Shown: positions 1-11,165 of the stretch, one piece after another
How positions within the stretch are numbered: the stretch's first letter is position 1
Layout of the letters: each line of letters starts with the position of its first letter
Source: Paralichthys olivaceus
Taxonomy: Eukaryota; Chordata; Actinopteri; Pleuronectiformes; Paralichthyidae
Assembly: GCF_024713975.1 (NCBI RefSeq)
Contig: NC_091116.1
Location: forward strand, 3,372,463-3,436,462
Direction of reading: 5' to 3'
Length of the DNA: 64,000 nt
Notes under the pieces: model-generated
Databases searched by the model: none
The model's input: only the letters and a program-made list of their open reading frames with translations
Told to the model about the DNA's origin: nothing
Position numbers and translations under genes: made by a program

Positions 1-220
1 TCAATAGGAAAATGACTGATGTGTATTTGTCCAAATGATAATAAATGATTTCAGTCTGAGCAAGATGCTAACATCTGGTCTTCTCCCTTCTTCAAACCTA
101 GAGAAAGTGTGTATTTACCGGTTACGTAGTGCTCCCTAGCCTGTGTAACCCTTGCTGCCGGTCCAGATTTACCCTAGGTCTGGCGCCGGTAACACAGACT
201 TGTACATAAATAATCATTTT

Positions 221-322
221 GCATCCGATATAGAGCTAAAAGACAACTTTTCCCTACTTCATGCTCACTTTTTCCGTGACTTACAAGTAAGAAATTTTGT
301 TCAAAATAATCTATATAATATA
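221..322 (+). pseudogene. L1 ORF2 C-terminal fragment
   Basis: About 34 codons read like the late part of an L1 ORF2: an FFRDLQVRNF motif here matches FFRYLQVRSHF in the L1 at 812-6887 (near 5,690). It has no start, no catalytic motifs and is followed by unrelated sequence, so it is a relic of a second L1. The flanks 1-220 hold nothing I recognise. Confidence 0.55.
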
Positions 323-378
323 TGGTCTGGCTATGTCCATATATTACGCCAAGTCTTGTTGTATATTGGGGTAGCGAT

Positions 379-660
379 GATGTGAAGAGGATGAAGGAAT
401 CTCCGCTGACACCGTCTTGATTGTATAAAAGGTTTATTACAAAAAGTTCAGCACCAATACAAGCGCTGCAGTCTGCTTGGAGAGAGATCCAGGGCCAATG
501 TGAATCTCTTCTGCCTGGAGAGAGATTCGGGGCAAATGTGAATCTCTTCTGCCTAACAGATTCAACTCCCTGTTTATATATGAGAGTTGTCGTCGTAAAC
601 CTAAAGAAAACACATCTGGCTTTCCTCCAGCCCTCCTCATCCGCCTGGTAACAGGAAGGG
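379..660 (-). mobile_element. possible LTR-like fragment, minus orientation
   Basis: Read on the minus strand there is a TATATAAA box near 571-579 and an AATAAA signal at 433-438, about 140 bases apart, as in the U3-R part of an LTR. I could not define both ends or a target duplication, and the nearby L1 insertion at 811 may have split it. It could equally be an unrelated non-coding repeat. Confidence 0.3.
478..553. repeat. 38-bp tandem duplication (2 copies)
   Basis: Two adjacent 38-bp copies (478-515 and 516-553) both start TGGAGAGAGAT and end AATCTCTTCTGCC, with three differences. It lies in the LTR-like fragment. Confidence 0.85.
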
Positions 661-795
661 AAAGGCGTCAGCTAAAATTTAGAGTGACCGTTAGAGCCCT
701 AACGTATACATTCAGTTTTCCTCTGAGAGCCTAAACTTATGGGCCTCCGGATCCTCAGGGCCTATGGGCTTCAAACCCATAGATCAACTTCCTTC

Positions 796-811
796 AAAAA
801 GAACACAATAC
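796..811. repeat. L1 target-site duplication, left copy
   Basis: The 16 bases AAAAAGAACACAATAC recur exactly at 6888-6903 and bracket the L1. The poly-A part overlaps the element tail, so the true duplication may be slightly shorter. Confidence 0.9.
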
Positions 812-812
812 G

Positions 813-830
813 ACTTCCGGTGATGGCGGC
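813..830 (+). promoter_or_regulatory. ETS + YY1-like motif at L1 5' end
   Basis: ACTTCCGG (813-820) matches an ETS site and GATGGCGGC (822-830) a YY1 core, within the first 20 bases of the element. Mammalian L1 also has a YY1 site at its 5' end that positions transcription start. The promoter role here is inferred from motif and position. Confidence 0.5.
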
Positions 831-925
831 GAGGCGGGCAGCAGAGTAGTTTGTGAGCTCCCAGACTGGTCCACGAATTTCCCCATTTTTAGAGAATTAT
901 TCCGGCTTATTTTATTACAAATTTA

Positions 926-2037
926 ATGGGGAAATATAAACTAAGGAAGGCTAAGAACATTACTATTCAAAACAGATCGGAACACGAGGAAATGGCGAGT
1001 GGAGAAGCTGATGTAGAGGTCGACACGGTCGAAGCTAACGAGCGCTTGGACATGAACACTCTGCAAGCTAGCATCAAGGCAATCCACGCTGACATAAAGG
1101 CAGGACATGCCGACTTGAAGAGGGAACTGAATTGTTTCTGCGAGACAATTAAGCGAGACATGAAGGAAGAGCTGGGGAACTTTAAAGAAGAAGTGAACCA
1201 GAAGCTGAGTGAGATTGGTGTGGAGCTGAATAATGCACAGGTCAGACTGGACGAAGTAGAGACACGAGTGGCCAAGGTGGAAGAATGGGACGCTAACGCA
1301 AAGAGCGTGCTGCTTGAAACTTTGCAGCAACAAGAGCACATTCTATCCAAATTAGTGGACCTAGAAGCACGCTCCCGCAGAAATAATCTCCGCATTTTTG
1401 GAATCCCCGAGGGAGAGGAGCACGACAATCCCTGTGCATTCTTAGAGGAGTTTATCAAATCAGAGTTGTTGCTCCCCGACGTTGACCTTAAAATACAACG
1501 CTGCCACCGATCTCTCGGCCCGAAGCCACCTCCCCACGCCGCCCCGAGATCCATGATCGCCTATTTTCTCGCCTACAGCACCAAAGAACTGGTGCTGAGC
1601 ACTGCTTGGAGAAAGAAGGAGGTTCATCTTAATGGAAAGAGAGTTTTTTTCGACCACGATTACCCGGTGGAAACCATGAAGAAAAGAAAGGAATATGCCC
1701 CGCTGAGGAAAGTATTAAAGGCAAAAGGGCTGAGGTTCCAGACACCCGCACCTGCAAAAGGCTCCGAGTCTTTTATGAGGAGGGACCGACGACGTACACT
1801 AATGCAAAAGAGGCAGCGGAGGACATGCTGAAGAGGGGGATTCTGTCGCCTGGTGAAGAGACCGCTGCACCTGTGGCTGTCGGCAACCAACGGAGCGGCG
1901 CAGACACGGCGCCCCGGAGGAGACTGACAGACGCAGGCTGGGAGCTCCGCGAGCCCACCAAACGCCGAAACCACACCGCAGGCATCGATCGAGCCCGAGA
2001 GAAGCTACGGAGATTTCAACACTCTCAAAGGCTTTAG
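926..2037 (+). pseudogene. L1 ORF1 (coiled-coil RNA-binding protein), frameshifted
   Basis: The ORF from ATG 926 runs 301 codons to 1831. Residues about 45-160 form a charged coiled coil (MNTLQASIKAIHADIKAGHA onward), followed by an RRM-like part with the RRNNLRIFGIPEG motif and a C-terminal stretch ending GLRFQTPAP. These are the trimerising coiled coil, RRM and CTD of L1 ORF1 proteins, which coat the element RNA. Near 1,757 the frame shifts: the expected VFYEEGPTTYTNAKEAAED continues in another frame and stays open to 2037. One indel therefore splits an ORF1 of about 370 codons. A homologous C-terminal piece occurs at 50.8 kb. Confidence 0.85.
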
Positions 2038-2695
2038 GAGAACTGTATCTGAGATGCACTCGTGAGTAACTAGAGATAATAGCCTACGTCAGAGTTTACG
2101 CACACAGATATATATATATGTAGCCTATAAGATGTTTGAACAGTGTTCGTGGCTGATTAAAGTTTGAATATCAGTCCTGTTACTTTACCTGTTTATATAA
2201 ATTGCTATGGTATTGAGTATACTTAGCCAAAACATTAGTCACTCTCTGGACCAGTAATCTGGGGGGGATTTATCTGCACTCAAGCCGCTGGATGTGTGCT
2301 CTGATGACACTGATGACATCAATGCGCACCTGGAGGGGCCCTCCTCCTGGAGGCCTCCCCTCCCTGTTCAGAAGTTACATTTGTACTTCACTTTTGGAGG
2401 TCACTACTTTTATGTTTTACTGTGTAGCACATACTTTTTTTTGTTTACATGTTCAGGTCATTGGAGGAGCATTATGTGTTTATTGGTCTAATGGGATAGG
2501 ATGATAAACCAGGAGTACAAAGTTATCACTTTGAATGTTAATGGTTTGCTTAACCCCATCAAAAGGAACAAGCTACTAACTAAAATGAAGAGAGTGAAAC
2601 AGCAAATGGTTTTCTGGCAAGAGACTCACCTCTGTGATGAGGAACACGAAAAATTAAAACGCTTTGGCTTTAAAAATACTTATTACTCATCTTTT

Positions 2696-3169
2696 TGTGG
2701 TGATTTCTGTTTGGTGTTTTGTTGTGGTGTCTCTCCCCCTCCCCTTTTCTGTTTTCTCAGTGCAGGTTGTGTGTGTGGCAAGGGGGCGTGGCTGGTTCCT
2801 GGCTGCAGCGACGAGGCGCACCTGATCTCTATCACCTCATCATCCCCACTATAAACGCCTGGTCCTGACTCCACTCCTGTGCCAGATTATTCCGTCCCGT
2901 CCGGTATTTTCATGTGCTATCGATGTCCCCGACTCCCGTGTTCGTTTCATGGATATTACTAACCCTCGTATCTCCTTCCTTCTACCCAGTCTTTCCGTGC
3001 GCCTCGCTGCTCCTCCATTCATCCTCGTCTCACCCTGGATCATCGAGCCAGCCTGCACCCTGCCACCCCAGCCTGCTCCTGTTTTGTGTTCGTATAAATA
3101 AACTCTGTTAAACCGCAAAACTCCAGTCCGCGTCTGCTTTGGGGTCCAACTCAAGAACTAAGCCTAACA
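2696..3169 (+). mobile_element. solo LTR (474 bp) inside L1 ORF2
   Basis: The insert begins TGTGGTGA and ends CCTAACA (5'-TG...CA-3') and is flanked by CTTTT at 2691-2695 and 3170-3174, a 5-bp target duplication. It has TATAAA near 2851 and AATAAA near 3096. Taking out the LTR plus one duplication puts the L1 frame back in register across the junction, so the boundaries are exact. No internal retrotransposon sequence remains, so it is a solo LTR formed by LTR-LTR recombination. It is younger than the L1; a Ty3/gypsy type is likely from size and ends. Confidence 0.92.
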
Positions 3170-5970
3170 CTTTTGGACGTAAGCAAACAAGAGGGGTAGC
3201 AATACTGATTTCAAATAAGGTAACATTCCAATTTTCAAAGCAATTAACGGATACAGAGGGGCGTTACATCTTAGTAAAGGGACATATAGACCAGAAACCT
3301 GTGACACTGCTAAACGTTTATAGACCCCCAGGCAACGATAAGATATTTATTAAAAAAATATTTGACATAATTGCTGAGGAGACCTCAGGTGTGCTCATTT
3401 GTGGTGGGGACTGGAATGTACAGCTACAACCCTCCCTTGAACTCCTCTAACTTAACGAAAAGAACGAACCCTGAGACAGTTACAGTCAAAACACTTCTTC
3501 ATGAAGCAGGTTTGATGGATATCTGGAGGCAAACTCACCCGACAGAAAGACAATTTACTTTTTTTTCCCACCCTCACAGCGTACATTCACGAATTGACTA
3601 TTTTTTCATGTTCAACTTTGACAGGCATAGAATCACACAATGTGATATAGGTGTTAAAGACGTATCGGACCATGCAGGGGTATATCTATCTCTACATCTG
3701 GATACCGAAGTTAAAAACACAACTTGGAGGCTTAACACTAGCCTATTAAATGACCCATCGTGCAAAAAATATATTGAAAAAGAATTTAAAGAGTATTTAG
3801 AACACAATGACAATGATGAAGTATCTCCAAGTAACATATGGGATGCTTCCAAAGCTGTAATCAGGGGGAAACTCATAATGTTGTCTTCTACTAAAAAAAA
3901 AGAAAGGCAGAAACAACTGAATGACTTACTTATACAACTAAAACACTTAGAAATCAAACATATGGAACTTAATGACCCCCAAGTATTAGATCAGATAAAA
4001 GTGACTAAACAAAATTTAAATAGGATATATGACAGTCAAGAAGAGATTAAACTTAAATTCACTAAACAAAGATACTATGACAATGGGCCAAGAGCCAAAA
4101 GATTATTTGCCTGGAGGATAAAAAAACAACAGGATGAAAGGTCCATCCATAAAATTAAAGATACACAATCTGGCAAAGTGTGTCATAAGTTGAAAGAAAT
4201 ACAACAATGCTTTGAAAATTACTATAAGGGTCTGTACACACAACCGGATAGTGCAGAATCCCCAAGCATTGTTAATTTTTTTAACTCATTGGACCTGCCG
4301 TCCATTGGAACGGAACAGAATAGTATAATGACATGTGAGATAACAAAACAAGTACTAGACAGTGCCATTTCGAGACTTAAAACAAATAAAATGTCTGGTG
4401 CGGACGGATATCCAGTGGAATGGTACAAAACATTTAGAGAGATTTTAGCACCGGTACTATTGAAATGCTTTAATTTTACGCTGAAGGGGGGAGAAATACC
4501 AATATCATGGAGACAGGCAATTATTTCTGTCATCCCAAAGACGGGTAAGGACAAGTCTGAATGTAGCTCGTATAGACCCATCTCAATTCTAAACATAGAC
4601 TACAAACTATATGCCTCAATAATTGCAAAAAGATTAGAAAATATAATTCCAGATATAATAGATGACGATCAAACAGGTTTCCTAAAAAACAGACAGACAC
4701 AAGACAACATAAGAAGGGCCTTACATCTAATGGAGCATGTGAGTAAAAATGAAGATAAATCCATTGTTCTCAGCCTAGATGCAGAAAAGGCGTTTGACTC
4801 GGTCAGCTGAGAATACTTATACTTAACCCTGCAGAGATTTGGTTTTAATAGCTCAGTTATTCTATCTTTAAAAAACCTATACCACTCCCCTACAGCCAGA
4901 ATAAAAATAAATGGTAGTCTATCAAACCCCGTTCAGCTTGAAAGAGGATGTAGACAAGGATGCCCCTTAAGCCCGGCCTTGTTTGCTTTATTCATAGAGC
5001 CACTAGCGCAAGCAATTAGAGAAGATCATGAAATAAGAGGAATTTGGATTAAAGGGACTGAATATAAGACCTGCCTTTACGCGGATGATGTATTGGTTAC
5101 TCTTTCCCAGGCCGAATTGAGCTTGCCTAAATTATTTTCCTGTTTGAAAACGTTTGGTCACTACTCAGGTTACAAATTGAACATAAACGTTGTTTTCTGT
5201 ATTTATTTGGAAAGGCTTAAAACCTAGAGTTAGATATATTACATTGCAATTACCCAAAGATAAGGGGGGACTATCTCTACCGAACATGGAGCACTATTAC
5301 AAGTCAGCCCAACTGAGATATTTAATTTATTGGTGCAACCCATGTTACAGTGCTAAGTGGAAAAATTTAGATCTGAGTCAATTGGATATTCCCCTCCAAA
5401 CATTACTTGGGGACAGAAGCTTATACTCATCTGTTAAGGAAAAATTAAATTGCTGGACAAAATCTCCCTTAAACATCTGGTTTGGTGAGTGTCTTAAATT
5501 AAAATTGGAAAATCATATCAAAATTCTAAGATGGGTTGCAAACGATAAAGATTTTGGCCTTCCCACATGGATGGCAGATATAAAAACTGGTCCTTTAAAG
5601 GCATTACCACTTACTGTCTTATTTTGGATGGTGGTTTGCTGGTTGACTTTCAAAAACTTAGTGATAGGTACCACCTAGAAAAGCAAGACTTCTTCAGATA
5701 TCTTCAAGTTAGATCTCACTTTAATAGCAATATAAAAACAACAGAAAATTGCAACACAGACCTAATAACTATCATGATTAATATCATATAAATCTAAACT
5801 CAACAGAAAACTTATCGCTAGAATTTATTCGTGTTTACAGTCACATAAAGGAACTTCCACACTTTATATTAAATCAAAATGGGTAAGAGGATTGGCTGAA
5901 CATTTGCGAAACCCAACGGAGCACTTCAAGTTCAGGCCAGTGGAGGGAATTTGTGTGGAAAAATATGATT

Positions 5971-6078
5971 AGATTTTTTATCACTCCGAGAATAAAACAA
6001 CTTCAGAGGGGTTTGCCAGAGTATAGATTTTTTATCACTCCGAGAATAAAACAATTTCTGAGGGGTTTGCCAGAGTAT
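5971..6078 (+). repeat. 54-bp tandem duplication in L1 ORF2
   Basis: The segment starting AGATTTTTTATCACTCCGAG at 5971 recurs at 6025 with a few changes. 54 is a multiple of three, so the copy keeps frame and duplicates 18 codons just before the C-terminal Cys/His knuckle. Confidence 0.9.
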
Positions 6079-6887
6079 GGGCATTGCTGGAGGGAGTGTG
6101 GAGACACCCAGGCGAACCATTTCCACATATTCTGGGAGTGCCCAACTATCCGACCCTACTGGTTGGAAATAGTAGGAAAAAATTAACGTTATAATGGGTT
6201 TCGAGACCAAACATGACTTTTGCACAATATATCTTGGGAATATCCCGTCCACAGTTAACTCTAGCGACAAGTATTTGCTTAAAATAATGTTGGCAGCTAG
6301 TAAAAAATGCATTACAAGAAGGTGGCTTAACAAAGAACCCCCGACAAAAGGGGAATGGATTGGAACTGTAAAAGAAATGTATCATATGGAAAGGCTGACT
6401 TTCTCCTTAAACCTATGCATGGACAAATTCACAAATAAATGGAGAAAATGGTCAACTCATTTTGAATCCGTTTAGTATAAAGGTATAAATGTATAAAAAT
6501 GTGTGTGAATTCTTGAAGATGTATATGTATGCATGTAAGTATATCCATCTGTAATGCAGATAAAAACAAAGGTCTGCTGCCCTTTTGTATGCTTGTGGAA
6601 TATAGCGCCCCCTTTCGGCGGGCGGCGGGAATTCCGGTGGACAATGGACTTTCACTTCAGACTTTTTTCTTGAAATGCCCCCGTGATACTCATTGTTGGG
6701 TCAAACAAGAGGACCTACCTCTTATCCTGGACACATGTACACATACTCTGGTTGGCTCCCTCCCCCAAGCTACTAATAACAAAGTGACTCTATGACCTTT
6801 TTTCTACCCATTTTATGTATGTGCTTTTTCTTGTTTGTTTTTCTGTTACATGTCTGTCTAAATAACTATGCAAAACAAAAATTTAAA

Positions 6888-6903
6888 AAAAAGAACACAA
6901 TAC
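6888..6903. repeat. L1 target-site duplication, right copy
   Basis: Exact second copy of the 16 bases at 796-811, directly after the A-rich L1 tail. Confidence 0.9.
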
Positions 6904-7644
6904 ATGACATTTCAGACACCACAACATTTAATAAGCAAAACAACTTAAGCTTCAGGGTTTATAAGTTACTCAACAATAACTGTCAAATGACCATTATTTG
7001 ATCATATCTTTACCCAATTGCAAGAATTACACTCATGGAAGCCCAACCCTACCACCCAGTGGCTAACACTATTAACTTAGACTTGGATTTATTGCTGTTG
7101 TTGGTGTTGTGTAGCCTGTACTGTATTTGTGTTAACTGGTCGTTTGTCTCCTGTTTGTTACAAGCTGAAAAAAATTCCACTAACTCTTTGTGTGGCAATA
7201 AAAGCACTTTGACTTTGATCAATATGTAAGCGTACATTCACAATATATAACATTAGCCTAACATTAGCCGCTAACAACTGAGTTTTGAGGTAATTAATTC
7301 AAAGCAAATCTCAAGTTTAACATGTGAGTAATCCTGAACGCTCCTCTGTAACCTGCCATTAATTAGCCTAATGTGGTCTAAAAAAAAAAAATCCCTCCAT
7401 CGGAGTAACGCTCATTTACCTAAGGAAATATTCAGCTACCACTTAGGCTATACCAGAAACCGTTATTAACCATTTCAGTATTATGGACATGTCTTCAAGA
7501 GTTTTGTGTTGAATTAATTTGGAGGGAAAATCATTGGTGTTGTTAAATATCTGCACATTGGTTAATCAGAAAAGTTAACTAGCACACGTTAGCCTGGCCA
7601 ACATGTTAGCCAGATATCTGAACAGGCTTATGATAACTAAAGTT
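6904..7644. other. non-coding, no gene seen
   Basis: AT-rich sequence with an AATAAA near 7197. The part adjoining 7,645 is probably hAT intron, because it continues beyond the splice donor of the BED exon on the minus strand. No ORF here has recognisable motifs. Confidence 0.5.
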
Positions 7645-7694
7645 AAATAACGTTGACATTATGGCTTCATTGAATGAAATTTAATTTAACCTAC

Positions 7695-7740
7695 CTCGGT
7701 GTGCTTCTTCAGGTTGGACGGGGAGTTTTTGAATATCAAT
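7695..7740 (-). pseudogene. hAT BED-zinc-finger exon, 3' piece
   Basis: On the minus strand it encodes the end of a BED finger (FKNSPSNLKKH) followed by a GTAGGT splice donor, matching the exon end at 50,185-50,235. It is fused directly to the coiled-coil gene at about 7,740 by a deletion. Confidence 0.8.
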
Positions 7741-8239
7741 ATTTCAGTCGCTTGTTGCTTTCTACAGCCAGTTTGCCATTGTAGGCTTTAGAGCGAGCTG
7801 TCATTTTCTCTTTCTCCCTTATCAGAAGCTCATTGTTCTGTTTGAGTTTCTCTTCCAGAGCCTTCACCTTGTTGCTCTGTACAGCCAGTTCAGCCAGTTT
7901 GCCATTGTGGGCTTTAGAGTGAGCTGTCATTTTCTCCTTCTCCCTCATCAGAAGCTCATTGTTCTGTTTGAGTTTCTCTTCCAGAGCCTTCACCTTCTTG
8001 CTCTGTACAGCTAGTTCAGCCAGGACGCCAATGTGGGCTTTAGAGCGAGCTGTCATTTTCTCCTGCTCGCTTATCAGAAGCTCATCGTTCTGTTTGAGCT
8101 TCTCTTTCAGAGCCTTAATCTCAGACTGCATTGTTCCACATGTCTGAAAAATAGAAACATGGAATTCATTATTAAAAGTCCACTCAACACAACCTGAACA
8201 TACATTTCTAAAAATAATAATTCTTACCAGAATGTTCAT
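7736..8239 (-). CDS. small coiled-coil protein, arm-1 copy (3' truncated)
   Basis: Exon 1 codes MNIL (8239-8228) and ends at a GTAAG donor. An 84-bp intron ends in TTTTTCAG, and exon 2 starts at 8143 with TCGTMQSEIKALKEKLKQND. The protein then has three near-identical repeats of about 43 residues (KALEEKLKQNNELLMREKEK...KAHNGKLAELAVQSNK), a clear heptad coiled coil. The paralogue at 48,028-48,646 has a different second half ending in a basic tail; here that half is deleted and the frame ends in hAT-derived LKY. The family is not recognised. An 8386 start would read through the intron, but the conserved splice sites make 8239 the better start. Confidence 0.6.
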   Translation of the reverse strand: MNILVRIIIFRNVCSGCVEWTFNNEFHVSIFQTCGTMQSEIKALKEKLKQNDELLISEQEKMTARSKAHIGVLAELAVQSKKVKALEEKLKQNNELLMREKEKMTAHSKAHNGKLAELAVQSNKVKALEEKLKQNNELLIREKEKMTARSKAYNGKLAVESNKRLKY

Positions 8240-8416
8240 TTCGGTAAAGGGGGATTTGTAGTTATGAGAGCAGTGTCTTCTTGATGAATTTTTACTGAAC
8301 AAATCAGCGGTTGTCTCCGTAGGCAGGATTGTTGTCTTCACTAACGAGGACTGTGGTCTTCTCAGTTGACAGTCTGTTATTTTCACAAGCTAATAACTTG
8401 AAGCAAGGGAACTTGT

Positions 8417-8424
8417 TATTTATA
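8417..8424 (-). promoter_or_regulatory. TATA box of coiled-coil gene, arm 1
   Basis: TATAAATA on the minus strand, within a block identical to 47,843-47,850 in arm 2, about 180 bases upstream of the start codon. Conservation in both copies supports a promoter. Confidence 0.55.
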
Positions 8425-9142
8425 CGTTTGGTAGTTCAGAGGACCAAAGAAATATCCTTTAATGTCTAGAGTTTTTGGTTCTTTGATTGGATTTGATAAG
8501 GATTTGCAGGCCAGCAATCCCTTTGATGGTTGGCCCCTCATCAATCATCAAAGAAGATTTTTAAGAAGCAACCGTTTCCATGGCGATTTTTATAACTGCA
8601 CAACATGGCGGCCCCTGGGGGTTTATCAGGTTGACTTCTATACGATGCACATCATTGCGGAGCATACACAAATCCTGAGCTAGGCGGCTACTATACACAT
8701 GTTGCACTGATAGCTACAGTGATCCCTGTCTGAGACTGAGGTTAGTCTCTTGACCAAATGAAGAAAATCAATCAAGGATTTCAGATCCACTAGATAATGT
8801 GTGATATGCTTGAGGGAATTAATGAAATATGCTATGAAGTGTTGAATTAAGTATGTAGATCCTTTAAATTAGTAAAAGTACATAAGTATCAACAAAATAT
8901 AAGTCTATGTGTCAGTAAATACATAGTGTGAAATCTTAACAGCACAAGCATTATAAAATAAATGTAGCTGGATGAAAATAAAATAATGAAAATGGAAAAC
9001 ACTGTAGAGCAACTGTAGTCAACTACTTTACCATCAGCAAGAAGTGGGTGCATTATGCAAACTAATTGTTGCATTGTGTGTCACTGAGAGCATGGGGAAT
9101 TGTGCATTTCTGCAGCATGTTTGGATTCGTGTTTGTAAAAAA

Positions 9143-9145
<3 letters not shown>

Positions 9146-9173
<28 letters not shown>

Positions 9174-9180
9174 GTGTGTG
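9146..9180. repeat. (TG)n microsatellite
   Basis: Interrupted TG run; the inverted arm has the matching CA run near 47,190-47,215, with different length. Confidence 0.9.
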
Positions 9181-9571
9181 AGTGTGAGGACCTTGATGCT
9201 GGATGGTTTCTAAAAGTGATGTGAAATAATTGAGAGGATGTGTATTTACATGTTGATCTATGTGATTTTAGTCTGTGAGAGCTATCGATGCACTGAGTTG
9301 ATAACACAGGCACCGACATTCTGTGATTAAGCATTGTATTGTTGTGTGTTGTTCATGTGTTCAATGTGATTTTACACTGCAAATAAAGGTTTCATATTTT
9401 AATTTCACTCACAGATTCATGGCTATTGAGCAGTGCTTTGTGAGTGTTGGTCAAATACGGTCTCTACAATTGTCAATGCTTCTACAGATGTGTTTGACTG
9501 TTTCCATTTCATTTCATTTAATATATTCCACTTAATACTGGGCTAAAAGGATTAGTTTATGTATGAATTAT

Positions 9572-9710
9572 GAAGATTTCTTTCGTTACTTTTACCTTTT
9601 TTAAATAAAAGACACTTTATGTTAAACAATATTTAGTTTCTGCGTTTTGGTCCTTCCCTTCCCTTTTTCCTACCACGTTCGTTCCCTCCCCACACCCTCC
9701 AGCCTTGACA
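9572..9710 (+). mobile_element. LTR 3' remnant (gypsy-type)
   Basis: The last ~140 bases of an LTR, ending CTTGACA. They match the end of the 48,836-49,812 LTR and of the minus-strand LTR at 45,934-46,893. The upstream ~880 bases of the LTR are missing in this arm. Confidence 0.8.
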
Positions 9711-9723
9711 GTACCAACCAGAT

Positions 9724-10440
9724 ATGGACCAAGCAGAGCTTTATCTTTTTTGTAGCAAGGTTTTTTTATTTAGACTCCTTAGTTGACGAGCTGAGCACCG
9801 CAGGCACCAAGCAGCGTGCAAAGCTCCTGGAGAGGATGGCACCGATGCGGGATTGGCTTGAGGACAGACCCTGGGTCAGCCACTTTGTCCCGCACCTGGT
9901 GACCTTAGAGAAGAGACTCAAGGACATCCTCTCACCCCCAACTCCCCCTGCTGATCACTACCTCGGCACCCGCCTGGCTTTTGGATTCTGTGTAGAATCG
10001 CTACGGTGCGGGGCGGACACCGGAGGGGAGCCCCCACTCTGTTTCCATCCATCTCCACCAGCTCACAAGCGGCAACCTCAAGTCAGGATATCATGGATTC
10101 TAGCAGAAGCCCCCCACGTTCCAGCGCCGGGGGTCCCGGCAGATGCTACTCACGTTTCAGTCTCGGAGGTCGCCGCTCCAGTTCCTGCCCCACGGTCGGG
10201 GTTTCAAGCAGTCGTCTCGCCAGCTCCTGCCCCTCGTCTGGGGGTTACGGCGAGTGGCTCTCCACTTCCTGTTCCTGCCCCTCGGTTGCGGGTCCCGTCT
10301 GGCTCCGCTCCGGTTCCAGTCCCTGCCCCACGGTCGGGGGTTCAAGCAGTCGTCTCGCCAGTTCCTGCCCCTCGGCTGAGGGGTTACAGCGAGCGGCCCC
10401 CCAGTTCCTGTTCCTGCCCCACGGTCGGGGGTTTTACATA
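9724..10440 (+). pseudogene. gag-like ORF with Pro-Ala repeats, frameshifted
   Basis: ATG 9724, 13 bases after the LTR end, reads MDQAEL. Teleost gypsy/sushi-type Gag proteins also begin M-D-x-A-E just after the LTR. The frame soon shifts and continues as DELSTAGTKQRAKLLERMAP...WLEDRPWVSHFVPHL, then a low-complexity tail with repeated PVPAPRSGVQAVVSP units. No zinc knuckle, protease or polymerase was seen, so it is a decayed or non-autonomous element. The inverted arm carries the same ORF with more repeat units. Confidence 0.6.
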
Positions 10441-11029
10441 ATTCTCAGTTGATGTAGTGAAATACATCTACACTGCCACATACACACATGAAAGATATTG
10501 ACTGTATTGGAACATTTATTTTTACTTGATTTTATCAGTCTGATATCTGTCATTAATATCTCCAGACACCTAAAGAAACATCTATGGAGGGGCAACAGGA
10601 TGAGGTATCATCCATATCGGAGCCCTCTACAGGTACTCAAAAGGCATCAACAAGTCGGCGGCAAAAAAAGGCATCTACAACTGCATCAACTGGTCAAGTT
10701 AGATTTTCATGCATTATAAACAGGAGAGGGAGGGGATCCCGGAGCTCCACGTCAGCTTTCCCCCTCTGTCTGCAGTGGATGGGCCAGCAAGGATATATAC
10801 TTGATATATTTGACAGCACTTGCACATTAAACACATTGGCCCCTGCGACAGACTGGCTACCTCCACTAGGTCCATCCCTCATCAGGACCCGAACCAGGAC
10901 GGGCTCCGGAGAGCCGCACAGCATGGACCAGGGAGGGGAGGAGAAGACCCAAGGAATTACAGATATGTAATAAGATATAACAAAATAAACCAGGCAGAGA
11001 GTGAAGAAGAGAGAGGAAGATAGAAAGGT
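10441..11029. other. no confident gene; weak ORF
   Basis: An open frame from 10584 (MEGQQDEVSSISEPSTG...) is rich in Ser/Thr/Lys and follows a plausible splice acceptor, but has no recognisable domain and no conserved partner in the window. It could be an orphan exon or chance. Confidence 0.3.
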
Positions 11030-11165
11030 GCTAGTGCCTGATGGATGATCCCCCAGCAGTGTAGACCTATAGCAGCATAGCTATGGATGACTATAGTTCA
11101 GGGTAGAGCTAAAAGCTTTATCAAAAAGGAAGGTTTTAAGTCTAGCCTTAAATGTAGAGACATTA
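11030..11165 (-). mobile_element. L2-clade LINE 3'-region fragment
   Basis: The block containing AAGCTTTATCAAAAAGGAAG and CCCCCAGCAGTGTAGACC matches, from memory, the near-3' non-coding part of abundant teleost L2-type LINEs in reverse orientation. No coding part is attached. Confidence 0.5.

Larger units (their letters stand above)
2501..6475 (+). pseudogene. L1 ORF2 (endonuclease-reverse transcriptase), multiply broken
   Basis: It starts MINQEYKVITLNVNGL. Endonuclease motifs are present in order: LNVNGL, QETH, NVYRPPG, GDWN, SRIDYFF and SDHAG. Reverse transcriptase motifs follow: SGADGYPVEWYK, SYRPISILN, LSLDAEKAFDSV, GCRQGCPLSP and LYADDV (catalytic YADD near 5,077). A C-terminal Cys/His knuckle (CWREC...HIFWEC) lies near 6,080-6,150. 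The protein would nick DNA and copy the L1 RNA. Lesions: a solo LTR after the endonuclease N-part, a frameshift near 3,430, TGA at 4808-4810 replacing the usual Trp after FDSVS, a deletion after YKLNIN at about 5,190 joining directly to the C-terminal region, and further frame changes after 5,678. Confidence 0.92.
812..6887 (+). mobile_element. structurally complete L1-clade retrotransposon (inactive)
   Basis: The element starts at 812 with GACTTCCGGTGATGGCGGC. It contains a 5' UTR, a coiled-coil ORF1 (926-2037), an inter-ORF region, an ORF2 with APE endonuclease, reverse transcriptase and C-terminal Cys/His knuckle (2501-6475), a 3' UTR and a short A-rich tail. A 16-bp target duplication flanks it, the hallmark of target-primed reverse transcription. 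It is dead: ORF1 has a frameshift, and ORF2 has an LTR insertion, frameshifts near 3,430 and after 5,678, a stop at 4808 and a large internal deletion near 5,190. Both ends are nevertheless present, so it inserted full length and then decayed. Confidence 0.93.
7645..10372. repeat. large inverted duplication, arm 1
   Basis: This stretch matches the reverse complement of 45,124-50,287 in the same order: hAT BED exon end, coiled-coil gene with promoter, unique spacer, TG microsatellite, LTR end, gag-like repeats. By eye it is nearly identical over long runs. Arm 1 lacks two blocks present in arm 2: about 48,200-50,183 (3' half of the coiled-coil gene plus the hAT/LTR block) and most of the LTR (about 46,055-46,930). 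Confidence 0.93.

Noticed and set aside
967-1554. Long ORF antisense to L1 ORF1
   Set aside because: No domain; codon mirror of the coiled-coil ORF1. An antisense promoter ORF is possible in L1s but nothing here supports it.
10157-10345. Arg/Pro-rich ORF antisense to the gag-like repeats
   Set aside because: Shadow of the Pro-Ala repeat on the other strand.
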